DNA of 64,000 nucleotides, taken from NCBI RefSeq assembly GCF_018343695.1, contig NZ_JAGYPJ010000001.1:941001-1005000 (forward strand), read 5' to 3'. Origin of the DNA: Lederbergia citrisecunda (GTDB taxonomy: Bacteria > Bacillota > Bacilli > Bacillales > Bacillaceae_C). The position numbers were made by a program, and so were the translations under genes. The first letter of the stretch is position 1, and each line of letters begins with the position of its first letter. Below, piece by piece: positions 49,410 to 58,211 of this stretch. The notes under the pieces are model-generated. The model did not search any database and was not told where the DNA came from. It worked only from the letters and a program-made list of their open reading frames with translations.

Positions 49410-49634
49410 TCCAGCCCATCGACTTGAAACTTCTTGTCCTTTGGCCGCATCGTTTCGTCTTGTCAAGCTGCAAGTACTAGGGGATTGAGCACCTTCTCCG
49501 AGGTGGAGAATGTACTTGTTGCTAATCGAGCGACTTGTCCTCAAAAAGTAATATGGGCAACGAGTGCCACCTTCTAAGGAGCCATCCCGTGGGCCAGCAT
49601 CTGGAGGAGCAGGAGCTTACGCTTTACTTATAAT
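49410..49634. repeat. Structured non-coding segment between pnp and ylxY
   Basis: Starts about TGTCCAGC and ends AGGAGCTTACGCTTTAC, ends I associate with long dispersed Bacillus repeats. Inside, CAAGTAC...GTACTTG and TTCTCC...GGAGAA form a long hairpin (about 49470-49520). More G+C-rich than its surroundings and non-coding. No second copy is present in this window, so the repeat label depends on memory. Confidence 0.45.
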
Positions 49635-49715
49635 AGTTCGTTAATTAGCTGATATATGGGCAAATGGTCTATCTTGTCCACCTTTTTCATAATCTTAAAT
49701 GAAGGAGGAATAGAC

Positions 49716-50714
49716 ATGGTTAGTTCAAAAAACTTGATAGCCTTTGCCCTGATTGCTATTCTATCATTATCTGTGATATTCAATCCGTATACGAATAAGT
49801 ATATGAACCAGTTACAAAGTGATAGTATTTTTGCTAGTAAACGTGAAGAAGAATTATTTGATTTTATCGTAAAGGCAGCGGAATATTATCAAATTGAACC
49901 GCAAGATGCTAAAATAGATCGAGTCTGGAAAGCAATGCCTGGTTATAATGGGATAAAGGTAGATATTGAAGCATCATATCAAAACATGAAAAAAGATAAA
50001 ATGTATGATGAGAGGAAACTAGTTTTCATTCAAATTCCACCTAAAGTCCACCTTTCAGATTTGCCGCCCTCAACCATCTACCGCGGACATCCTGAAAAAC
50101 CTATGGTCAGTTTTTTAATAAATGTTGCTTGGGGAAATGAATATATTCCATCTATGCTGGCTACTCTTAAAAAAAATAAAGTACATGCCACTTTCTTTTT
50201 GGAGGGACGTTGGGCGAAAGAAAATCCTGATTTAACGAAAATGATTGCAGATGGTGGACATGAAATAGGAAATCATTCTTATAGCCATCCTAATATGCAA
50301 CTGTTAAGTGCTGCTGAAACACGCCAAGAGCTTTCTAAAACAAATGAAATTATAGAAGCAACTACTGGTAAAAAAGTAACTTGGTTCGGACCTCCAGCCG
50401 GTGCTTTTCGAAAAGAAACAATTGACATTGCCCATTCGCTTAATCTTAAAACCTTGATGTGGACAGTAGATACAATTGACTGGCAGAAACCTTCTACTGA
50501 CGTTTTGATCCAGCGAGTTACATCAAAGGTTCACCCAGGAGCAATGATATTAATGCACCCAACGGAACCAACCGATAAGGCTTTACAAACTTTAATCTCA
50601 GAAATTAAATCTCGAAATCTTAGGATCGGAACAGTCTCTAAACTAATGGACGAAGAACGTATAATAAAATTGTATGGATCACAAAACATGGAACAAGAGA
50701 GAATGAATCCATAA
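49716..50714 (+). CDS. ylxY: NodB-fold polysaccharide deacetylase-like protein YlxY
   Basis: A 332-residue exported or anchored protein: N-terminal hydrophobic segment (~5-25), linker, and a NodB deacetylase fold (~125-320). Motif 2 (GNHSYSHPNM) and later motifs (WFGPPAGAFRKE, ILMHPT) are present, but motif 1, normally TFDDG, reads SFLINVAWGNE, lacking the catalytic and metal Asp pair. B. subtilis YlxY shows the same change as I recall it. It may be a non-catalytic sporulation-associated protein. ATG 49716 with SD AAGGAGG; an in-frame start at 49656 lacks one. Confidence 0.88.
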   Translation: MVSSKNLIAFALIAILSLSVIFNPYTNKYMNQLQSDSIFASKREEELFDFIVKAAEYYQIEPQDAKIDRVWKAMPGYNGIKVDIEASYQNMKKDKMYDERKLVFIQIPPKVHLSDLPPSTIYRGHPEKPMVSFLINVAWGNEYIPSMLATLKKNKVHATFFLEGRWAKENPDLTKMIADGGHEIGNHSYSHPNMQLLSAAETRQELSKTNEIIEATTGKKVTWFGPPAGAFRKETIDIAHSLNLKTLMWTVDTIDWQKPSTDVLIQRVTSKVHPGAMILMHPTEPTDKALQTLISEIKSRNLRIGTVSKLMDEERIIKLYGSQNMEQERMNP

Positions 50715-50770
50715 GCCTGTTTGATTATGGACACTCGGCATGTTTTTGCACCACGTTAGGAGGAATTGCT

Positions 50771-52009
50771 ATGATGAAAAAATATATATGCCAAAACGGA
50801 GTGAGAGTTGTCCTAGAAACAATTCCAACAGTTAGATCGGTAGCGATAGGAATATGGATTGGAACAGGTTCACGTGATGAAAATCATCATAATAATGGCA
50901 TCTCGCATTTTTTGGAACATATGTACTTTAAAGGTACTGAAACTAGGTCTGCCAGAGAAATAGCCGAATCCTTTGATTCCATTGGTGGTCAGGTGAACGC
51001 TTTCACATCAAAGGAATATACATGCTATTATGCAAAGGTACTTGATAATCACGCATCATATGCCTTGGATACTTTAGCAGATATGTTTTTTAACTCTACT
51101 TTTGATCGAGACGAGTTAAGTAAAGAAAAGAATGTAGTTTTAGAAGAAATTAAGATGTATGAGGATACGCCAGATGATATCGTACATGATTTATTAAGTA
51201 AAGCGGCCTTCGATACACATCCTCTTGGATATCCGATTCTTGGCACGGAGGAGACACTTGAAACGTTTACTAGTGAATTGTTAAGAGAGTATATACATAA
51301 TATGTATACTCCCGAAAATGTTGTAATTTCGATAGCAGGAAATGTAAAAGAAGACTTCATTCATATTGTAGAGCGTTATTTCGGATCTTTTGAAAGAGGT
51401 AAAAAGGAAGTTTCCGAATCTAAACCTACTTTTTATTCTAATAAATACACAAAGCAAAAGGATACCGAACAGGCTCACCTATGTATAGGATTTAAAGGTT
51501 TGCCAATTGGACATAAAAATATTTACGATCTAATTGTGATGAATAACATATTTGGTGGAAGTATGTCCTCTAGATTATTTCAGGAAGTACGTGAAGAAAA
51601 AGGTTTGGCATATTCCGTATTTTCATATCACTCCTCATTTAAAGATAGTGGATTAGTTACGATTTATGGGGGTACAGGTGCGAATCAAATGGACGAACTA
51701 TATAGCACGATCCACTCTACACTTGATTTATTAAAGAAAGATGGCATCACTTCTAAAGAATTGAAAAATAGTAAGGAACAATTAAAAGGTAATTTAATGC
51801 TTAGTCTTGAGAGCACAAATAGTAGGATGAGTAGAAACGGTAAAAATGAATTGTTATTAGGCAAGCATAGAACTTTGGATGAAATGATTGAAGAAATTGA
51901 TCAAGTAACTGTAGACAGCGTTAACGGCATTACTAATCAAATTTTTACGGATGATTACACCATTGCATTAATCAGTCCTGATAATCGAATCCCGCAACGA
52001 ATACATTAA
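50771..52009 (+). CDS. mlpA: M16-family zinc peptidase MlpA/YmxG
   Basis: Pitrilysin-type peptidase related to mitochondrial processing peptidase. The inverted zinc motif HxxEH is His46-Phe-Leu-Glu49-His50 in ISHFLEHMYFKG, with the distal Glu in VVLEEIKMYEDTPDD, so it should be active. The C-terminal half carries the second M16 domain with FGGSMSSRLFQEVREEKGLA. 412 residues (B. subtilis 409). In B. subtilis it has been tied to processing around the aprE/DapG region, which is unsettled. SD AGGAGGA. Confidence 0.94.
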   Translation: MMKKYICQNGVRVVLETIPTVRSVAIGIWIGTGSRDENHHNNGISHFLEHMYFKGTETRSAREIAESFDSIGGQVNAFTSKEYTCYYAKVLDNHASYALDTLADMFFNSTFDRDELSKEKNVVLEEIKMYEDTPDDIVHDLLSKAAFDTHPLGYPILGTEETLETFTSELLREYIHNMYTPENVVISIAGNVKEDFIHIVERYFGSFERGKKEVSESKPTFYSNKYTKQKDTEQAHLCIGFKGLPIGHKNIYDLIVMNNIFGGSMSSRLFQEVREEKGLAYSVFSYHSSFKDSGLVTIYGGTGANQMDELYSTIHSTLDLLKKDGITSKELKNSKEQLKGNLMLSLESTNSRMSRNGKNELLLGKHRTLDEMIEEIDQVTVDSVNGITNQIFTDDYTIALISPDNRIPQRIH

Positions 52010-52040
52010 CCCCTTGTCGAAAACGATAAGGGTTTTTTTG
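52008..52040 (+). terminator. Intrinsic terminator after mlpA
   Basis: AACCCCTTGTCG and CGATAAGGGTT surround AAAA, followed by a long T run (to 52039). The stem starts within the mlpA stop codon. Confidence 0.88.
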
Positions 52041-52095
52041 TTCTAAAAAGCGTTCAGACAACTTATATATGATTAATAATACAAGTATTAAATGT

Positions 52096-52270
52096 TGTTC
52101 AAAAAGTCCGGTAAAAATGACACATCGGTGTTTTGAGTTGGCTTGTTTCTCCGCTGCTCGAAACCGTGCCACCTAGAACTTCCACTCACAGGATGTGCTA
52201 GTGTCGGCGTTGCTGACAGGACGTCAGCGTAGTTAGCCGACCTGGTCCTTTTTATCCTCCTTTTTGAACA
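52096..52270. repeat. 175-bp repeat with inverted ends upstream of ymxH
   Basis: The element starts TGTTCAAAAAGTCCGGTAAAA and ends TTTTTATCCTCCTTTTTGAACA: 11 identical inverted bases at the tips, then a gap, then five more. Inside, GTCGGC...GCTGAC-AGGAC-GTCAGC...GCCGAC makes a large hairpin near 52200-52240. No reading frame in it is plausible. The right end is 22 bp from the ymxH start, so it sits in the ymxH leader. No second copy is seen here. Confidence 0.6.
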
Positions 52271-52292
52271 CACACTTTAAGGAGGGGGGATT

Positions 52293-52532
52293 ATGCGTCT
52301 TAGTGAATTAGGAGGCAAAGAAATTGTAGATTACAAAAAGGCTAAACGATTAGGTGTACTTGGGCAGACAGATCTTGAGATTAATTCAAAGACAGGAGAA
52401 ATCAATCATTTAATTATTCCTTCAGGAAAATGGGGTGTGAGAAAAGGGACGAACGAAATTAAGGTACCGTGGCATTATATAAGAACAATCGGGACAGATA
52501 TGATTATTCTTGAAGTTCCGGAAAATAACTAA
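52293..52532 (+). CDS. ymxH: YlmC/YmxH-family PRC-barrel sporulation protein
   Basis: A 79-residue protein beginning MRLSELGGKEIVDYKKAKRL with the PRC-barrel pattern (LGQTDLEINSKTGEINHLII and IRTIGTDMIIL). The family is conserved in endospore formers; the function is unknown. It lies between mlpA and dpaA, as in B. subtilis. The SD AAGGAGGGGGG is unusually long. A terminator follows. Confidence 0.9.
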   Translation: MRLSELGGKEIVDYKKAKRLGVLGQTDLEINSKTGEINHLIIPSGKWGVRKGTNEIKVPWHYIRTIGTDMIILEVPENN

Positions 52533-52541
52533 CCATTTTGT

Positions 52542-52596
52542 AGGTGTTTTCAAAAAGTTGTAGTATTTGACTTTTTGAAAGCACCTTTATTTTTTT
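52542..52596 (+). terminator. Long intrinsic terminator after ymxH
   Basis: AGGTGTTTTCAAAAAGT (from 52542) and ACTTTTTGAAAGCACCT (52569-52585) form a 17-base stem with one mismatch, followed by TTATTTTTTT. The arms resemble the ends of the 52096-52270 repeat (TTCAAAAAGT), so it may itself derive from a repeat. Confidence 0.85.
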
Positions 52597-52601
52597 GTTT
52601 A

Positions 52602-52785
52602 GTTGATTTACTCTACTGGCCCTCGCTTTCCCTAGGCACCGAAAAGCGAAGGTGAAGCTAGACAAGTTAAGGGGAAGCCTCCAGGGCACTTGACGAGCTA
52701 GCTGTGGTCACATCATGACCCTTTTTCCCGCAGGAGTCTCTAGCCTTTCGCTATAATTAACACGGTGCCAAAATCAATGATGCTC
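52602..52785 (-). repeat. Rearranged copy of the dispersed palindromic repeat
   Basis: On the minus strand it reads TTATAGCGAAAGGC, GAGACTCCTGCGGGAAAAAG, GTGACCACAGCTAGC and GGAGGCTTCC, aligning with 13933-14083, but the middle to end is different and longer (TAGGGAAAGCGAGGGCCAG), and it closes with GTAAATCAAC. The ymxH-dpaA gap of about 430 bp thus holds a terminator, this repeat and the sigma-K promoter. Confidence 0.65.
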
Positions 52786-52887
52786 TACAAATAGCATGCA
52801 TCGTTTTTATTTAATTTGTTTTAAGGAATTATTGTACAGTTTTTTTATTCGAATAAATATTATTTTCATCAGATTCCTGTGTTCATG

Positions 52888-52915
52888 CACAGGGGTATTT
52901 ATCCTACATACACTA
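52888..52915 (+). promoter_or_regulatory. Sigma-K promoter of dpaAB
   Basis: CACA at 52888-52891 (-35) and CATACACTA at 52907-52915 (-10, consensus CATAnnnTA) with the 15-base gap between the ACA and CATA that sigma-K promoters show. In B. subtilis the homologous spoVF operon is transcribed by sigma-K in the mother cell. The predicted start lies about 40 bases before dpaA. Confidence 0.75.
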
Positions 52916-52965
52916 ATGGTGCGGTGTTATTCTGCCATGCATAAAAAAGAAGGTGAAGAAATGTG

Positions 52966-53865
52966 ATGTTGACAGATATGCACATAGCCGTTTTAGGTGG
53001 GGATGCTAGGCAATTAGAAATCATTCGAAAACTGACCGAACTCGATGCAAAATTATATTTAATTGGATTTGAACAATTGGCTCAATCTTTTACAGGAGCG
53101 GTAAAAGAAAAATTGGCAGATGTAGATTTCTCCACTATTGATGCTGTCATCCTACCTGTTCCTGGAACGAGCCTTGAAGGAGAAATTGAAACAATCTTTT
53201 CAAATGAAAAAGTGATTTTGACGGAACAAATTCTCAATAAAACGCCTTCTTACTGTAAGATTTACTCCGGTATTAGTAATAGCTATCTTGATAACATAGC
53301 AAATCTTTCAAAGAGAACATTAGTACAGCTTTTTGAACGAGATGATGTAGCGATATATAACTCTATTCCAACAGTAGAGGGAACAATTATGATGGCCATT
53401 CAAAACACAAATATTACTATTCATCAATCATCCATAGCCGTTCTCGGACTTGGACGGGTCGGTATGAGTGTTGCTAGAACCTTTGCCCTTTTAGGAGCAA
53501 AAGTGAAAGTAGGGGCAAGAAAAAGTGCCCATTTAGCAAGAATTACGGAAATGGGACTAAAACCTTTCCATTTTAATGATTTAAAAAATGAAGTTAAGGA
53601 TCTTGATATATGTATTAATACGGTACCCAATATGATTTTGAATGCTGGTGTCATAGCTAATATGCCTACGAATACACTGATTATCGATTTAGCATCCAAG
53701 CCCGGTGGCACAGATTTTCGTTATGCCGAAAAGCGAGGAATAAAAGCATTGCTTGCCCCTGGGTTGCCTGGAATTGTGGCACCGAAAACAGCTGGGCAAA
53801 TTCTTGCCAATGTACTTTCGCAGCTTCTTGCGGATGATCTCGAAAAACGGAAGGAGAATTCATAA
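52966..53865 (+). CDS. dpaA: Dipicolinate synthase subunit A (SpoVFA)
   Basis: With DpaB it converts the DapA product to dipicolinic acid, which fills the spore core. Dehydrogenase-like subunit: an N-terminal part (HIAVLGGDARQLEIIRKL) and a Rossmann motif VLGLGRVGMSVARTFALLG near residue 159. ATG at 52966 gives MLTDMHIAVLGG, aligning with B. subtilis SpoVFA; GTG at 52963 is equally possible. 299 residues. One-base overlap (TAATG) with dpaB. Confidence 0.97.
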   Translation: MLTDMHIAVLGGDARQLEIIRKLTELDAKLYLIGFEQLAQSFTGAVKEKLADVDFSTIDAVILPVPGTSLEGEIETIFSNEKVILTEQILNKTPSYCKIYSGISNSYLDNIANLSKRTLVQLFERDDVAIYNSIPTVEGTIMMAIQNTNITIHQSSIAVLGLGRVGMSVARTFALLGAKVKVGARKSAHLARITEMGLKPFHFNDLKNEVKDLDICINTVPNMILNAGVIANMPTNTLIIDLASKPGGTDFRYAEKRGIKALLAPGLPGIVAPKTAGQILANVLSQLLADDLEKRKENS

Positions 53866-54455
53866 TGAGTTTAGCGGGAAAAAGAATAGGTTTTGGAATG
53901 ACTGGCTCCCATTGCACTTATGATGCGGTTATCCCTGAAATTGAAAGATTAATGGAGCAAGGAGCAGAAGTCATCCCTGTCGTTACATTTACACTGAAAA
54001 ATACGAACACTAAATTTGGTGATGGTGAAGATTGGGTAGCAAAAATTGAAGAAATCACTGGTCGAAAAGTAATAGATTCAATCGTTGATGCAGAGCCTCT
54101 CGGACCAAAATTACCACTTGACTGCATGGTGATTGCACCATTAACTGGAAATTCTATGAGCAAATTTGCCAATGCTTTAACAGATAGCCCAGTTCTAATG
54201 GCCGCTAAGGCGACACTAAGAAATCGAAACCCAGTTGTATTAGGAATCTCTACAAACGATGCACTTGGATTAAACGGCTTAAATTTAATGAAGCTGATGT
54301 CTGCGAAGAATATATATTTTATTCCCTTTGGACAGGATGATCCAATCAATAAGCCAACATCAATGGTAGCAAAAATGGAATATCTTTCTGAAACAGTTCA
54401 AGCCGCAATAGATGGCTATCAATTACAGCCAGTCATTAGGGAGTATAGTATATAA
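53865..54455 (+). CDS. dpaB: Dipicolinate synthase subunit B (SpoVFB)
   Basis: A 196-residue flavoprotein-type subunit (GKRIGFGMTGSHCTYDAVIP and IAPLTGNSMSKFANALTDSP) of the Dfp/LOT6-like fold. Forms dipicolinate synthase with DpaA in the mother cell. Its substrate comes from asd-dapG-dapA immediately downstream, though those have separate transcription here (terminator at 54491). SD AAGGAGA within dpaA. Confidence 0.97.
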   Translation: MSLAGKRIGFGMTGSHCTYDAVIPEIERLMEQGAEVIPVVTFTLKNTNTKFGDGEDWVAKIEEITGRKVIDSIVDAEPLGPKLPLDCMVIAPLTGNSMSKFANALTDSPVLMAAKATLRNRNPVVLGISTNDALGLNGLNLMKLMSAKNIYFIPFGQDDPINKPTSMVAKMEYLSETVQAAIDGYQLQPVIREYSI

Positions 54456-54490
54456 TAAATTATATGTAATTAATACAGTAGTTTAATAAG

Positions 54491-54525
54491 ATCAGGTAGG
54501 GGGAAACTTTTACCTGATTCATTTT
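54491..54525 (+). terminator. Probable terminator after dpaB
   Basis: ATCAGGTA (54491-54498) pairs with TACCTGAT (54511-54518), followed by TCATTTTG. The T run is short, so efficiency is uncertain. The rest of the gap to asd (to 54743) is AT-rich and has nothing else I can define; no clear promoter stands out. Confidence 0.6.
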
Positions 54526-54743
54526 GTATAAAAATTCATCGGCTAGTCGAATTCTTGTAGCAAACTAAAGATTATACATGTATAAATGCACTTATAAATA
54601 TTTTAATGAAGTGTTATTTTAGTATCCTTTTTTAACAAATGTATACCGGTAGCAAAGCTATATGTGATAATATGATAATATTAATACATGTAAATAATAA
54701 AACAACAAAGATTTACTTTCTTTGGCTGGAAGGAGTACTATAA

Positions 54744-55799
54744 ATGGCAAATAAAGATGGTTTTCACGTAGCTGTTATGGGTGCTACTGGTGCAGTAGGT
54801 CAACAAATTATTAAACAATTGGAGAAAAGAAATTTTCCCATTCGAAAATTAACTTTACTTTCTTCTGCCCGTTCTGCTGGTAAAGAAATTATATTTAATA
54901 ACGAAATCATTACTGTAGAAGAAGCAGTACCTGAATCGTTTGAAGGTGTAGAAATAGCCCTTTTTAGTGCGGGTGGAAGTATATCGGAGAAATTTGCACC
55001 TGAAGCAGTAAAACGTGGTGCAATTGTAATCGACAATACTAGTGCCTTTAGAATGCATCCTGAAGTTCCACTAGTTGTTCCTGAAGTTAATTCAGAAGCA
55101 CTTCGTGGGCATAACGGCATCATTGCCAATCCAAACTGTTCAACAATCCAAATGGTGGCTGCTCTTGAGCCGATCAAGGTAGCCTTTGGATTAAATAAAG
55201 TTGTAGTGTCTACGTATCAAGCAGTTTCTGGTGCGGGTTCTAACGCAATTAATGAACTATACGAACAAACAAATGCGATTCTAAACAACGAAGAAGTTAA
55301 CCCTGCTGTATTGCCTGTAAGCAGTTTGGATAAGCATTATCAAATAGCCTTTAATGCCATCCCTCAAATCGATAAATTCACTGAAAATGGGTTTACATTT
55401 GAAGAGATGAAAATGATAAATGAAACAAAAAAGATTATGGGAATGTCTGAATTAAAAGTAGCTGCAACATGCGTTAGACTTCCTGTAGAAACTGGACATT
55501 CAGAATCTGTCTATATCGAAATTGGAACGAACGACGTTTCAGTAGAGGATATTAAAAATGTTCTTTCAAATGCACCGGGGGTTACACTCCAGGATGATCC
55601 GGAAGCACAAGTGTATCCAATGCCTGCTATGGCAGTAGGAAAAGATGACGTTTTTGTTGGGAGAATTCGAAAAGATTTAGATGAGACAACTGGATTTCAT
55701 ATGTGGATTGTTTCTGATAATTTATTAAAAGGTGCTGCACTGAACACGATTCAAATTGCTGAAAGCTTGATTAAATTGGGCTTAGTTTCTACTAAATAA
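54744..55799 (+). CDS. asd: Aspartate-semialdehyde dehydrogenase
   Basis: Reduces aspartyl phosphate to aspartate semialdehyde for Lys, Thr, Met and diaminopimelate. NADP site [17 protein letters not shown] (residues ~13-29), catalytic Cys in [11 protein letters not shown] (~132), His in [10 protein letters not shown]. 351 residues (B. subtilis 346). SD TGGAAGGAG. It begins the asd-dapG-dapA cluster. Confidence 0.98.
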   Translation: MANKDGFHVAVMGATGAVGQQIIKQLEKRNFPIRKLTLLSSARSAGKEIIFNNEIITVEEAVPESFEGVEIALFSAGGSISEKFAPEAVKRGAIVIDNTSAFRMHPEVPLVVPEVNSEALRGHNGIIANPNCSTIQMVAALEPIKVAFGLNKVVVSTYQAVSGAGSNAINELYEQTNAILNNEEVNPAVLPVSSLDKHYQIAFNAIPQIDKFTENGFTFEEMKMINETKKIMGMSELKVAATCVRLPVETGHSESVYIEIGTNDVSVEDIKNVLSNAPGVTLQDDPEAQVYPMPAMAVGKDDVFVGRIRKDLDETTGFHMWIVSDNLLKGAALNTIQIAESLIKLGLVSTK

Positions 55800-55825
55800 T
55801 CCAGTTATTTAAATGGGGTGAAACC

Positions 55826-57061
55826 ATGAAAATCATCGTCCAAAAATATGGAGGAACTTCTGTTCAAAGTGTAGAAACGAGACTCCAGGCACAAGCTCAT
55901 ATCAAGCAAGCAATCGAAGACGGATATAAAGTCGTTGTCGTTGTCTCTGCAATGGGGAGAAAGGGTTCTCCGTATGCAACTGATACGTTATTGTCTCTAA
56001 TAGGTGGCGATAAAACATTACTGAGCGAAAGAGAGCAAGATATTTTACTTTCCTGCGGTGAGACAATATCCAGTGTTGTTTTTACACAAGAGTTAAAAGA
56101 AACCGGTATAAGCGCAGTTTCCATGACTGGTGCACAAGCCGGTTTCGTAACAAACAATGATCATACAAATGCTAAAATTATCGAAATGAAATGCAAAAGA
56201 CTGCTTCATGAATTAATTACTCATGATGTAATCGTTGTAGCTGGTTTTCAAGGTGCTGCAAAAAATGGCGACATTACGACGATTGGCAGAGGCGGAAGCG
56301 ATACATCTGCAGCAGCACTTGGTGCAGCTCTTAAAGCAGAATGGATTGATATTTTTACTGATGTTGATGGAATGATGACGGCTGATCCACGTATAGTAAA
56401 AAATGCACGTCCTTTATCCGTAGTTACTTATAATGAAGTATGTAATATGGCTTATCAAGGAGCAAAAGTCATCCATCCTCGTGCAGTAGAAATTGCTATG
56501 CAAGCAAAAATTCCAATTAGGATAAGATCAACGTATACAAATTCACCAGGAACTCTCGTAACAACATTTACTAGAGAGAATGAAACTGCAGAAATACGTG
56601 AGAGGCTTGTAACAGGAATTGCCTATGTGCCAAATGTTTCACAAATAAAAGTTACAGCTGGAAAAGATCAATACAATCTTCAATCAGATGTTTTTAAAGC
56701 AATGGCTAATGAAAATATCAGTGTCGATTTTATTAATATTTCTCCAAGCGGAGTGGTCTATACAGTTCCAGATAGTACAATAGATAAAGCCATCTCTATT
56801 TTGGAACGTTTAGGCTATCAACCGTCAGTGATTAGTAATTGTGCGAAGGTTTCGGTGGTGGGCGCGGGCATTGCAGGTGTTCCAGGGGTAACATCCAAGA
56901 TTGTAACTGCGTTATCTGAAAAAGATATTAGGATCTTACAATCTGCTGATAGTCATACAACAATTTGGGTTCTTGTTGATGGGAAAGATTTGGAACTGGC
57001 TGTAAACGCGTTACATGATACTTTTGAATTACAATATGATTTGTTGGAATATGAACGATAA
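55826..57061 (+). CDS. dapG: Aspartokinase I (diaminopimelate-sensitive type)
   Basis: First step of the aspartate pathway. Catalytic domain with IVQKYGGTSVQSVETR at the N-terminus and IGRGGSDTSAAALGAALKAE; two C-terminal ACT domains (~265-405, e.g. VTAGKDQYNLQSDVFKAMA). By position between asd and dapA it is DapG, the isozyme inhibited by meso-diaminopimelate and used for wall and spore synthesis. 411 residues. SD GGGGTG. Confidence 0.95.
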   Translation: MKIIVQKYGGTSVQSVETRLQAQAHIKQAIEDGYKVVVVVSAMGRKGSPYATDTLLSLIGGDKTLLSEREQDILLSCGETISSVVFTQELKETGISAVSMTGAQAGFVTNNDHTNAKIIEMKCKRLLHELITHDVIVVAGFQGAAKNGDITTIGRGGSDTSAAALGAALKAEWIDIFTDVDGMMTADPRIVKNARPLSVVTYNEVCNMAYQGAKVIHPRAVEIAMQAKIPIRIRSTYTNSPGTLVTTFTRENETAEIRERLVTGIAYVPNVSQIKVTAGKDQYNLQSDVFKAMANENISVDFINISPSGVVYTVPDSTIDKAISILERLGYQPSVISNCAKVSVVGAGIAGVPGVTSKIVTALSEKDIRILQSADSHTTIWVLVDGKDLELAVNALHDTFELQYDLLEYER

Positions 57062-57079
57062 GATTTGAGGTGTGATAAA

Positions 57080-57955
57080 ATGGTCCATTTTGGCCAAGTG
57101 TCAACTGCGATGGTGACGCCATTTGACAATAAAGGAAATATAGATTTCCAAAAGACAACAATGCTTGTTAACCATTTGATTCATAATGGTTCAGACTCCC
57201 TTGTTGTTGCAGGAACGACAGGGGAATCACCTACCTTATCTACTGAAGAAAAATTAGCGTTATTCAGACATATAACGAATACGGTAGATGGAAGAGTACC
57301 TGTCATAGCAGGAACAGGAAGCAATAATACGTATGCATCTATTGAGCTAACTAAAAAAGCGGAAGAAATTGGTGTCGATGCGATCATGTTAGTAGCACCA
57401 TATTATAATAAGCCAAATCAAAGTGGTTTGTATCAACACTTTGTTTCTATAGCAAGATCCACTACGCTACCAATCATGATTTATAATATACCGAGTAGAT
57501 CTTCCGTGAATATTGCACCAGAAACGATGATTGAACTTTCCAAAGTTGATAATATTGTAGCTGCTAAAGAAGCAAGTGGAGATTTGAATGCGATGGCAGA
57601 AATTATTTCTAAAACGGATGATGATTTCCTTCTTTATAGTGGCGACGATAGTTTGGCACTTCCAGTGTTGGCTATTGGGGGCTGTGGTGTTGTTTCAGTT
57701 GCAAGCCACGTCATTGGTCCCGAATTGCAGGAAATGATAAGTTTATTCAAAGAAGGTAAACACGAAGAAGCTGCTTCTATTCATAGAAGGCTGCTCCCTC
57801 TCATGAGAGGATTATTTGCTGCACCAAGTCCAACACCTGTAAAGACAGCATTACAAATGAGTGGCTTTGATGTAGGTTCAGTTAGACTTCCATTAGTACC
57901 ATTATCAGAGCAAGAAAGAGCGGATTTGGCTCATTTACTTGAGAGAATAAAATAA
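57080..57955 (+). CDS. dapA: 4-hydroxy-tetrahydrodipicolinate synthase
   Basis: Condenses pyruvate with aspartate semialdehyde; the product goes to diaminopimelate and, via DpaAB, to dipicolinate. Schiff-base Lys in AAKEASGDLNAM, Tyr in MIYNIPSRSS, and VAGTTGESPTLSTEEK are present. A TTG at 57065 is in frame, but GAGGTG lies at 57068-57073, so the ATG at 57080 (MVHFGQVSTAMVTPFD) is chosen; 291 residues. A terminator follows. Confidence 0.97.
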   Translation: MVHFGQVSTAMVTPFDNKGNIDFQKTTMLVNHLIHNGSDSLVVAGTTGESPTLSTEEKLALFRHITNTVDGRVPVIAGTGSNNTYASIELTKKAEEIGVDAIMLVAPYYNKPNQSGLYQHFVSIARSTTLPIMIYNIPSRSSVNIAPETMIELSKVDNIVAAKEASGDLNAMAEIISKTDDDFLLYSGDDSLALPVLAIGGCGVVSVASHVIGPELQEMISLFKEGKHEEAASIHRRLLPLMRGLFAAPSPTPVKTALQMSGFDVGSVRLPLVPLSEQERADLAHLLERIK

Positions 57956-57977
57956 GTTGATCCATTTTTCGAAACAT

Positions 57978-58014
57978 GAAGCTGGTTCCAATTTCGGAAT
58001 CAGCTTCTTTATTT
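57978..58014 (+). terminator. Intrinsic terminator after dapA
   Basis: GAAGCTGGTTCC (57978-57989) faces GGAATCAGCTTC (57996-58007), one G-U pair, followed by TTTATTT. Confidence 0.88.
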
Positions 58015-58134
58015 ACATAGAAATCAGATAAACGGCTAGAGAATCTTCTTGTCTCTTGCAATTAGTAAGGGTCGTGAAGTTATAGGCTATAAACCTCTTG
58101 TCGAGCGTCTTTCATTTTTCTTTATTGGTAAAAG

Positions 58135-58164
58135 TTGAACAGCGATTTCATATTCTAGTATAAT
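58135..58164 (+). promoter_or_regulatory. Sigma-A promoter of rnjB
   Basis: TTGAAC (58135-58140) and TATAAT (58159-58164) with an 18-bp spacer, 48 bp before the rnjB start and after the dapA terminator. Confidence 0.7.
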
Positions 58165-58211
58165 GAAACTGACTGATGTAGATCGGGAATAAACAATAGG
58201 AGGACATAGAT

